NCBI GenBank assembly: GCA_022316685.1
Contig: JAKJHU010000034.1
Span: forward strand, 62,001 to 126,000
Source of the DNA: Progne subis subis
Taxonomy: Eukaryota > Chordata > Aves > Passeriformes > Hirundinidae
Direction: 5' to 3'
DNA: 64,000 nucleotides
Positions 21,101 to 30,030 of the stretch are shown piece by piece. The translations under genes and the position numbers were made by a program. Below the pieces are notes generated by a model. That model did not search any database. It saw only the letters and a list, made by a program, of their open reading frames with translations, and was not told the DNA's origin. Within the stretch, counting starts at the first letter, position 1. Each line of letters opens with the position of its first letter.

Positions 21101-21312
21101 TGTTATAAATACGATGGACTAAATTTTTAGAAATCAAAATGTGAACTCTGATGACACACTCTGCCAGTCTGTTATCCCCCAAGTTCACCCAGAGCCGACC
21201 CCGGGCTCGATGCTGTCCTCTTAACTGTGGCTGTCCGAGACTGTAATTTTGTCTCTCCAATAAAAATTCTAAATTTTGATTTCTAAAAATTTAGTCCATC
21301 GTATTTATAACA
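21101..21312 (+). repeat. Abnormal 5' end of provirus D: inverted U5 joined to R-U5, no U3
   Basis: 21101-21140 is a perfect 40-bp reverse complement of 21273-21312, the U5 end. At about 21136 the sequence changes to the forward R region (AAAATGTGAAC), which in the 3' LTR begins about 25 bp after TATAAAAA, so close to the expected transcription start. R contains AATAAA at 21259-21264. U3 (about 600 bp in the 3' LTR) is absent. The end TGTTATAAAT directly follows the AAGG duplication, so this structure existed when the provirus integrated. It leaves the provirus without its own 5' promoter. Confidence 0.85.
21141..21188 (+). repeat. 36-bp segment flipped between inverted repeats in R
   Basis: GTGAAC (21141-21146) and GTTCAC (21183-21188) flank 36 bp. 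In the 3' LTR the same inverted repeats (40669-40674, 40711-40716) flank 36 bp in the opposite orientation; 32 of 36 bases match after reverse complementing, the last 28 without a mismatch. Confidence 0.85.
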
Positions 21313-21316
21313 ATTC

Positions 21317-21334
21317 TGGTGACCCCGACGTGAT
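21317..21334 (+). promoter_or_regulatory. Primer binding site of provirus D (tRNA-Trp)
   Basis: TGGTGACCCCGACGTGAT lies 4 nt after the LTR end. It matches the tRNA-Trp site used by avian leukosis-type viruses and some class I ERVs. Confidence 0.85.
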
Positions 21335-21998
21335 TAGCGTGATATTGGGACCCTCAGACCCCCGTCTCTGACCAGGAAGTGCCCTGCTGAAATTCAGCGG
21401 CCTGGCGGAGCCAGCGGGGCCGTGTGGAACCAACCAGCCACATGACGAACTTAAAAACCAAAAGCCACATTTAAAAGGAACTTAGGCGAGGTAAGAGCTC
21501 TAAGAGAACTCAAGGGGGGTCTAGGGAACAGATCCTCCGGAGCCACGGCGAAGAAGATCAACTCGTAAAAATCTACGTGCACGAAGAGCCCACGCAGGAA
21601 AAGGATCATAAGTATTGTGTGGTTGAGTGAGAGTGACCGAGCGTGTGAGTGAGACGTGATTTCATCACGAAGCGAGTGGGGACCCCAAAATCGCAGTTCC
21701 ATTTCTCCGCGAGGGGCGTGGTCAGTTGCGGGGGAAGCGAAAGTTTCGGGAGAAAAAAACACACACCTCACATGTCAAGCCCTGAAACTCAGGGAGTTTC
21801 AGAGGGGAGACCGGTCACAGGAAGGCTGAAAGGGAAGGGTACGTCCTCACGGGAGTTCCGGGACTGGTAAACCTTTCAGCCTCGGACCAGGAACGGTCCA
21901 GGGGAGAGTGAGTAGGAGAACAGAACTCATAATCACCGGGAAAACCCCAAGGAGGGATCGATCACCCTTAAAGGGCCAGTAACCGGTGAATTGACACT

Positions 21999-23662
21999 AT
22001 AGGACAAGGGAGAAGTAAACCCAAGGAAAAAGTCACAGGGAAGTCTAAAAAGAGAACTGTTAAAGGCATCCCTGAAATCCCGATCGAAAGTCCTTTGGAG
22101 TGGATGTTAGAACATTGAGAGGAATGTTCTGTGAGAAGAAGGAGGTCAAAAAAGCAAATGATTCACTACTGTATTGAAGTATTGGGGGGGGGGGGGGGGG
22201 GGGGGGGGCAGTGTAGAAATACAAGATCATGTGATATAGCCTGTCTTTAGAACATTTGAGAAATAGATTTGTGCAGCTTTAGTGAATTATGTGAAAGAGG
22301 GAGGGAGTAAGAAGGAACATGAGTACGCACTAATCTGGAGAGAAATTAATGCTCGACTTCTGCCAGTGAAACTAAGGGGAACTGGGACCACCTCAGGTGA
22401 TAAGTGGGAGCCTTTAGATAACCTTCCCCCGCCTTACCTTGTACCTTCGCCCCCTCCCCTTCCAAACCTGGGAAACCCACAGGACCCCATGGGAGCGTGG
22501 TTCCCCTCGGGACAAGGGACCCCCAGCTCCGCACCACTACCCTCTGCTCCTCCTCCAGAGCCACAGCTCCCACAAGCGGTGGCTCCGTTCCCACCAGCAG
22601 GACTCCCTCCTCCACTGGAGCCCGTACCTGCACCCCGACCATTTCAAGGAATGCCACAATCTCTCCTGACCCCTACCCCTCTCCTCGGTGCCCAACCGCT
22701 TGAATTAGATTTAGCGGCATTCCTCAGCCCCTCAACCCCCGCCCTGCCAGTTTCAATAAAAAACAAGCATACTCCACCTGCGAGAAGAACTCGGAGACAA
22801 CTAAAAAGATTAAATGAGGTGGAAAGTGAAGGGGAATGCGATAAAGCTAACCTCTTACCCTTAAGGGAAGTGCCCACAGCCCCTGGTGTTATCGGTTTTG
22901 TAAATGTCCCGATTAATACTAACGATGTAAGAGCCTTTAAGAAGGAAATGGGAAAACTTATGGATGACCCCTTAGGAGTGTCTGAAAGGTTAGACAAATT
23001 TTTGGGAACCAGTATTTATTCTTATGAGGATCTCACCGCAATCCTGAGATCTTTGTTTAATACTGAAGAAAGAGAGATGATAAGGCAAGCGGGGATGCGG
23101 GAATGGGAATGAAGGAACCTTCAGAGTACGCCTGGGGATCAGAAATGGCCAAGCCAAGATCCCCAGTGGAATGCACAGACTGAAGAAAGTAGAAGAAATA
23201 TGATTGACTTGAGAAATATAATAATGCAGGAAATCAGGGAGGCAGTACCTCGGGGACAGAACTTGAGCAAAGTATTCGGAGAGTGCCAAGGGAAAGAAAA
23301 GACCCCTACAGAGTAGTGGGAGAGATTGAAAAAAAGTCTCCAAGTATACTCTGGGACAGATCCTAATTCTCCAGTGGGGGAGGTGTTGCTGAAAACCCAA
23401 TTTGTAGCGAAATTGTAGGAGGACATGTGGAGGAAATTAGAAAAAATCAAAGGGGGCAAGAGAAGGGATTACAGGAATTGTTAAGGGAAGCTCAGAAAAT
23501 ATACATGAGGAAGGATGAAGAGAAACAAAAGGCACAGGCTAGAGTACTAGTGGCTGCTGTAAGAGAAGCCCAAAAACAAGATCGTCCCCAAAACACAAGA
23601 AAAACCCTGAAGAGGGGACCCTCAAAAGGACCAGTCCGTCCACAAAAGGGGGCGGGGGGGGG
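21999..23662 (+). pseudogene. gag of provirus D, gamma type
   Basis: The expected start (followed by a GQG-type myristoylation sequence) reads ATA at 21999-22001 instead of ATG. A matrix-like region follows (LEWMLEH then TGA where Trp is expected). A run of 25 G (22184-22208) then shifts frame. From about 22282 the frame is open for 276 codons: PPPY late-domain motif, proline-rich linker, basic segment and the first part of a gamma-type capsid. Further stops occur near 23110, 23313 and 23417. A charged capsid C-terminal helix region follows (23427-23640). The nucleocapsid is cut off in a G tract at 23648-23665, where element E2 begins. Assembly roles are family knowledge. Confidence 0.8.
22184..22208 (+). 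repeat. G25 homopolymer in gag of provirus D
   Basis: Twenty-five consecutive G within the matrix coding region; it breaks the gag frame. Such a long G run is rare and unstable, and could also contain an assembly length error. Confidence 0.85.
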
Positions 23663-24030
23663 GGGAGTGCCCTGGCAGGCAAGGTGGGCAGTGCCGGAGA
23701 AGCCACAGCGGCTGTACCAGGGTTGACCCAAAAATCCAGCAGGACAGCGAAGAAACTCCGAATTCCTGGGCACTCTAACAGATGGTAGAATTCCCAGGAC
23801 CAAACTCCTCCGGTAGCCGTGGACTCCAGGCAGCCAGCCGTCCCCGATCCGTGCTCCCCGGAAGACTGAGAGCAGTGAGCCCACACCTCAGCTCCCCGGG
23901 AGCCTCCTCCCTCCCCTAAAACCAAGTGATCAACTTCTTTTGTCAGGTTAAGCACCGCTTAACCATCACTACTTAAAATCTAGCAACTCATGGGGGGGAA
24001 AAATTCTACAGGAGAACTTAACCCTCAACA
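23654..24030 (-). repeat. Truncated 3' LTR of E2
   Basis: Corresponds to the final 365 bp of the 25678-26350 LTR plus part of a G tract. The first about 300 bp (plus-strand order) are missing. Confidence 0.85.
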
Positions 24031-24138
24031 TTATCCACCCCGAATTTTTCCCACCCTAACATATTATATTGAATTTAAACCTTTAAATAATATACATATA
24101 TATACATGTGAATATAAATACAGACACAGTCACAGTGT

Positions 24139-25656
24139 TCACCGAAAAACAAGGTCCCCTTGAGGTATGCAGCGGGTCTCTCCATCCTTTTGCATCACCC
24201 ACCATGTGCAGCCAGGTCCCTAAGCAAAAACAACCCCACGAGCGGGATTGTCTTTGCTGGAGGCAGAATTAATCCAGACAGTTTTTCCCAGCATTCCTCT
24301 CATGTGTACCACTGGAACCTTATCTCCATCTCTTGTTCTCAGGGGCTCAGATTGGGCAGGGCCTGCTCGGTTGGTGGAACCTCGAGTGTTAACTAACCAG
24401 GTGGCCTTTGCTAAATTCATCTCCCAGTTCTTGAAAGTCCCCCCACCCAGTGCCTTCAAAGTGGTTTTAAGCAGGCCGTTGCACCGGTCAACTTTCCCAG
24501 CTGCTGGCGCATGATAAGGAATATGGTACACCCACTCAATGCCATGTTCTCTAGCCCAGGTGTTTATAAGGCTGTTCTTGAAATGAGTCCCGTTGTCAGA
24601 CTCAATCCTCTCAGGGGTACCATGTCTCCACAGGATTTGCTTTTCAAGGCCCAGGATGGTGTTCTGGGCAGTAGCGTGAGGCACAGGGTAGGTCTCCAAC
24701 CATCCAGTGGTGGCTTCCACCATGGTCAGCACATAGCGCTTGCCTTGGCGGGTTTGGGGAAGGGTGATGTAGTCAATCTGCCAGGCTTCCCCGTACTTAT
24801 ACTTGGACCATCGCCCGCCATACCATAGGGGCTTCACCCGCTTGGCCTGTTTGATGGTAGCACACGTCTCACAGTCATGGATAACCTGAGAAATACTGTC
24901 CATGGTTAGATCCACCCCTCGGTCTCGTGCCCACTTATAGGTGGCATCTCTGCCCTGATGGCCTGAGGCATCATGGGCCTATTGAGCTAGGAACAACTCT
25001 CCCTTGTGTTCCCAATCTAAGTCTATCTTTGACACCTCTATCTTTGCGGCTTGATCTACCTGCTTGTTGTTTCGGTGCTCCTCATTAGCCCGACTCTTGG
25101 GGACATGGGCATCTACATGACGGACTTTGACAGGTAGCTTCTCTACCCGAGTGGCAATGTCCTTCCACTCATCTGCAGCCCAGATTGGCTTTCCTCTACG
25201 CTGCCAATTGGCCTTTTTCCACCTGTCCAGCCAACCCCACAGAGCATTGGCCACCATCCACGAATCAGTGTAGAGGTAGAGCTTTGGCCACTTCTCTCTT
25301 TCAGCAATGTCCAGGGCCAGTTGAACAGCTTTGAGTTCAGCAAGTTGGCTTGACCCACCTTCTCCTTCAGTGGCTTCTGCAACCTGTCGTGTGGGGCTCC
25401 ATACAGCTGCTTTCCACTTCCGGTTCATCCCTACGATGCGGCAGGATCCATCAGTGAAAAGAGCATAGCGTGTTTCTTCTGCTGGTAGTTGGTTGTATGG
25501 TGGACCCTCTTCTGCACGTGTCACTTGTTCCTGCTCCTCTTCATCTGTGAGACCAAAGTTCTCACCTTCCGGCCAGTTTGTAATTATCTCCAAAATCCCA
25601 GGGCGATTTGGGTTTCCAATGCGGGCGCGCTGAGTGATGAGGGCAATCGATTTGCT
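24139..25656 (-). pseudogene. pol remnant of E2 (RNase H and integrase)
   Basis: Collinear with the RNase H-integrase part of provirus E. Open frames cover 25593-24979 (TDGS and TDS RNase H motifs) and 24915-24220 (zinc-site cysteines and DDE region, with SDNGTHF). Stops interrupt at about 24979, where provirus E has Arg-Trp-Ala, and at 24220, where provirus E has Gln. The first stop can be explained by G-to-A on the coding strand, the second by C-to-T. Coding begins abruptly at the CCACGT junction, so RT, protease and Gag are absent. Confidence 0.85.
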
Positions 25657-25671
25657 CCACGTTGGGCGCCA
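25657..25671 (-). promoter_or_regulatory. Primer binding site of E2 (tRNA-Lys)
   Basis: Minus strand TGGCGCCCAACGTGG, a standard tRNA-Lys1,2 site. Its last six bases on the plus strand, CCACGT, coincide with the pol deletion junction. Confidence 0.8.
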
Positions 25672-25677
25672 AAATTC

Positions 25678-26350
25678 TGTCTCGGTTTGAAAAAAGACAG
25701 GTGTCTGCTAAGGAGAGGCAGGCCTCTCTAGGAAAATGAGGAATTTAAATCCTTCCCTCTGTGTTACTATAATTTGGAAGATTAAAAGAAAAAAAAAAAC
25801 TTTTCGGTCAGAGCTATGGGGAAAAGGAATAACAGTCCTTTACTAGTAAATATAACAGGACAGACAAACAACAACAGCACTTATAATAACAGTAAAACAG
25901 AACCAAAGAACCCCGAGGGCAAACGGTGGAAAGCTCCGGCGCTGATGGAAACGGTGGATTTGTCTTCGGCAGGCAGTGGGGGGGGAGTGCCCTGGCAGGC
26001 AAGGTGGGCAGTGCCGGAGAAGCCGCAGCGGCTGTACCGGGGTTGACCCAAAAATCCAGCAGGACAGCGAAGAAACTCCGAATTCCTGGGCACTCTAACA
26101 GATGGTAGAATTCCCAGGACCAAACTCCTCCGGTAGTCGTGGACTCCAGGCAGCCAGCCGTCCCAGATCCGTGCTCCCCGGAAGACTGAGAGCAGTGAGC
26201 CCACACCTCAGCTCCTCGGGAGCCTCCTCCCTCCCCTAAAACCAAGTAATTAACTTCTTTTGTCAGGTTAAGCACCGCTTAACTATCACTACTTAAAATC
26301 TAGCAACTCATGGGGGGGAAAAATTCTACAGGAGAACTTAACCCTCAACA
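25678..26350 (-). repeat. 5' LTR of E2
   Basis: 673 bp, plus-strand ends TGTCTCGG...CTCAACA; related to the LTRs at 32010-32661 and 37903-38556 but diverged, with a G7 run where those have G17-G18. Confidence 0.88.
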
Positions 26351-26890
26351 TCACGCTACTGCCCAGAACACCATTCTAAGCCTTAAAAAGCATGTTCTTT
26401 AGAGGCATAGTACCCCTTAGAAGATTAAGTCAGACAATGAAACTCATTTCAAGAACAGCCTCATCAAGAACTGAGCTAGAGAACATGGCATTAAGTGGGT
26501 GTACCATATCCCCTATCATGCACCAGCTTCAGGGAAAGTAAAAAGATACAATAGACTGCTAAAAACCACCCTGAAAGCACTGAGTAGGGGATCATTCAAA
26601 AATTGAGAGCAGCATCTAGCAAAGGCCACCTAGTTAATTAACACCCAACGTTCCACCAACCAAGCAAGCCCTGCCCAATCTGAGCCCTACATACAGTAGA
26701 TAGAAAGAAAGTCCCAGTAGTACATGTAAAAGGTTTGTTAAAGAAGACAGTTTAGATCAATTCTGCTTCAAGTACAGAAGATCCCATCCGTAAGATTGTC
26801 TTTGCTCAGGGGCCAAGTTGCACATAGTAAGTAATGCAGAAAGATAGAACCACACAATGTGTACCCCAGGGAAATTTGATTGTTGGGTAA
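26351..26890 (+). pseudogene. Integrase remnant of element G, rich in G-to-A changes
   Basis: Readable against provirus E integrase. Differences are mostly those expected from G-to-A: Trp to stop (for example TAG at 26400-26402), Glu to Lys, Gly to Ser, Arg or Glu, Cys to Tyr, Val to Ile, Arg to Gln. The DDE core region is present but not functional. Confidence 0.75.
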
Positions 26891-27041
26891 GAACCGTATG
26901 TAATTATCGTTGTAGGCTGAATAGTACAGCCACTGTATGTAGCTGTATATTGCATATTGTTTTTATATAGATGTATGTGTGTGTAGAGCTAGAGTATATA
27001 TTAGTTTTAGTAAATTAACAATATGGAGATAAGGGGTAGAA

Positions 27042-27703
27042 TGTCCTAGGGTAACTTTATGATGCTTGTATCCCCAATCGTCTGTTCTGTTTGTGCTGTA
27101 TATTGAGTCCTGTGCCTTTAAGACTGGTTCTAAGAGCAAGAAGAAGCGCGGAGTTTGTTTTGAGAAAACTGCCTGACTCCTCCACATTCTTCTCCAGACG
27201 GGGTGTTCGGCGGAGGCTTGGAGAGACTGCAGGACAGAGATCTTTTTGCTTTTAGTTAGTTTCAGCTAGCTAGGGCAGAGAAGTTTCCTGGACTGTTTTT
27301 TTTTTCTTTCTTTTTTCTTGAAACTGTTTAAACCTGCTCTGGACTAAAAACCCAGGGGAGCACTGGGGGCTGCACCTGCAGCCCAGCGGGGCCTGGACCT
27401 TGGCATTTTCCAGCAGCACCGGAGGGACTGGGACTGAGGAGAGACTGAGAGAGAGCCGAGTTCCACCCACGGCAAGGACTTTCTCAATTTGCCATCTCAC
27501 TTCAGAACAAGAAGTTTTATTGTTTCATATTATTCATTCTTTATACTTGTATGCACTTTATTTGTTTAGTAAAATAGTTTTTTCCACTTTTCTCCACAAA
27601 GGTTTTTTTTTCGGACAAGTTAGAGGGAGGGGCCACTTGGGTTTGGTTCCCAGAGGGATCCTATACAGGGGTTTTCCCCCAAATTTGTCTCCAAACCAGG
27701 ACA
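27042..27703 (+). repeat. 3' LTR of element G
   Basis: 662 bp, TGTCCTAGGG...AACCAGGACA, preceded by a polypurine-like run and followed by D pol sequence. Contains T-rich stretches near 27297-27318. Confidence 0.75.
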
Positions 27704-30030
27704 CTCAGGCACTAGATTACTAGGGGAAAGAAAAAGTTAGACCCAGAAAGGGTGTCTGGTATACTGGAGTTACCTCCCCCAAAAACCAAAAGGCAGGTGC
27801 GCCAAATGTTAGGACTTCTAGGATTTTGCAGGCAATGGATAGAAGGATATAGTGAAAAGGTAAAATTCCTGTATGAGAAATTAACCACAGAAAAGGTAAA
27901 GTGGACTGAACATGATGATAGGGGTCTGCAGCGATTAAAGGAAGCTTTAATAGCAGCCCCTGTCTTGAGCCTACCAGATATAAATAAAAAGTTCCAACTA
28001 TTCATTGATGTGAACAATCATACAGCACATAGGGTTCTCACACAGGATTGGGCAGGAGATAAGAAACCTGTAGGTTATCTTTCTAAATTATTAGACCCCG
28101 TAAGCCGGGGTTAGCCCACCTGTTTGCAAGCTATAGTGGCAGTTGCACTGTTAGTAGAAGAAGCCAGGAAGATCACTTTTAGAGCTCCCCTAGTAATCTA
28201 CACTCCACACGATGTCAGAGCTATTTTGCTGCAGAAAGCAGAGAAATGGCTCACGGATGCTAGACTTTTGAAATACGAAGCCATTCTCATTCATGCCCCT
28301 GAACTGGAGTTAAGAACAACAAAAGCTAATGATCCAGCAGAGTTTCTTTTTAGGGAAGCATCAAGGAAGCCCACCCATAATTGCTCGGACTTAATAGAAT
28401 TACAAACAAAAGTAAGGGCAGATCTTGAAAATGAAGAGCTAGAAGAAAGAGAGAAGTAGTTTGTAGATGGCTCGGCTAGAGTTGTAAAAAGAAAAAGAAA
28501 GTCAAGCTATGCTATTATAAATGGAAAAACAGGGGAGGTGATAAAATCAGGGCCATTAAGTGCGTCTTAGTCGGCCCAGGCTTGTGAATTTTATGCAGTC
28601 TTGCAAGCTTTAAGGGAACTGAGTGGAAGAGTGGGAACTATTTTTACTGATTCTAAATATGCCTTTGAGGTGGTACACACTTTTGGGAAAATATGGAAAG
28701 AAAGAAGATTAATAAATACTCAAAGAAAAAGTCTGGTGCATGAGGATCTGATAAGGCAGATCTTAAAAGCGATAAGAGAACCAAAAGCCATTGCAGTGGT
28801 TTATGTGAAAGGACATCAAACAAGACTGCAGTTTAGAACCAGGGGAAACAATTTAGCCGATCAGGAGGCAAGACAAGCAGCTCTTCTCACACTAAGCACC
28901 CCTGAAGATCCCCGGGGGAGCATCAGGGCTTTCCCCCACAATCCACCGAAAGGGAGATTGAGGACTTCAAAAAAATAAGGGGAACACTAGAGGGAGGTAA
29001 ATAGAAGTTACCTGATAGTAGGGAATTAATCCCAAAAGCCTATGCCCAGAAAATATTAAGGAAGCTACACTCACAGACTCACTGGGGAACTCAAGCATTA
29101 GCTGAGCAATTCCTACAATTCTTTGGATGTAAAGGTATCTTTAAAATGGCAAAACAAGAAGTCCAAGGCTGTATGACATGCCATAAAATAAATAAATCTA
29201 GAAGCAGAAGGGTCACACCGGGGGGGCGTCCTTTAGCATACCGCCCCTTTGGGAGGGTTCAGGTAGATTTCACTGAATTACCAAAAATTGGAAGGCATAA
29301 ATATTTATTAGTAATAGTGGATCAGTTGACCCACTAGGTGGAAGCATTCCCAAGCCCCCGAGCTACAGCTCAGGCAGTAGTAAAAAGATTATTAGAAGAA
29401 ATCATACCTAGATATGGAATCCCTGACTCTGTTGATTCTGACCAGGGAACACACTTCACTTCAAAAATTATAAAACACCTAGCAGACGCCTTAAGAATCA
29501 GATGGGAATATCACACACCCTAGCACCCCCAGAGCTCGGGACAAGTAGAACGTATAAATCAAATATTAAAAGCTCAGATATCCAAGCTTATGCTAGAAAC
29601 TAAGATGTCGTAGGTAAAATGCTTACCTTTAGCACTCCTGAATGTTAGGACCCAACCCCATTCAGAGTCTTGTTTATCCCCTTTCAAAATATTATAGAGA
29701 ATGCCATATGAACATGGAATGCTAGTAAGCCACCCTCGGGTGGAAGATTGCCAGATCCAATCTTATCTTGTTTTAATAAATAAAAATTTACAGGAACTCC
29801 GAAAACGTGGACTAATAGCACAAAGCACACCTCTGGGATTTGCCATTCATAGAATCCAGCCTGGAGACAAAGTGCTGATCAAAGTGTAGAAAGAGACGCC
29901 ATTATCACCTCATTGGGAATGACCTTTTCTTGTTCTCCTCACCACAGACACAGCTGTAAGAACTGCTGAAAGAGGCTAGACCCATTCATCTTGAGTGAAA
30001 AGAATTGAAGAGCAGGACAGCTCTCCACAG
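27704..30030 (+). pseudogene. pol of provirus D (RT thumb/connection, RNase H, integrase)
   Basis: Begins in the RT thumb (LDPERVSGILELPPPKTKRQ) and continues through connection, RNase H (FVDGSA near 28460, FTDSKYAF near 28645) and gamma integrase. Integrase shows a zinc-site cysteine pair (CMTCHK near 29175), catalytic-region motifs VDFTEL and DSDQGTHF, then a Glu in SGQVERINQ, and a C-terminal GDKVLIKV. Stops lie at 28112, 28457, 28568, 29002, 29335, 29521, 29611, 29695, 29887, 29977 and 29992. At almost every one a Trp is expected from context. A frame change lies near 28978. Protease and the RT palm with its catalytic YXDD are absent. Confidence 0.85.

Larger units (their letters stand above)
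23654..26350 (-). mobile_element. Element E2: internally deleted ERVL copy
   Basis: Minus strand, same family as provirus E (32010-38556), at high identity. The right (5') LTR is complete (25678-26350). The left (3') LTR keeps only its U3-side 365-377 bp (to 24030); the rest was lost in a deletion through a G tract into gag of provirus D. The internal part holds only RNase H and integrase, joined directly to the primer site at a shared CCACGT. The right end is clean (CAACA) against integrase of element G, so E2 inserted into G. The left target duplication is lost. Confidence 0.85.
26351..27703 (+). mobile_element. Element G: degraded ERVL-like integrase and 3' LTR
   Basis: Plus strand. 26351-26890 is a decayed integrase homologous to that of provirus E, starting abruptly at E2. 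After a non-coding stretch, a purine run (GGAGATAAGGGGTAGA) precedes an LTR at 27042-27703. The 5' half of the element is missing, consistent with the deletion that also removed gag-pol of provirus D. Right flank is pol of D. No target duplication can be tested because the left end is lost. Confidence 0.75.

Noticed and set aside
21317..21334. tRNA-like matches at primer sites
   Set aside because: Only the 18-nt complement of tRNA 3' ends is present, directly after LTRs; these are primer binding sites, not tRNA genes.
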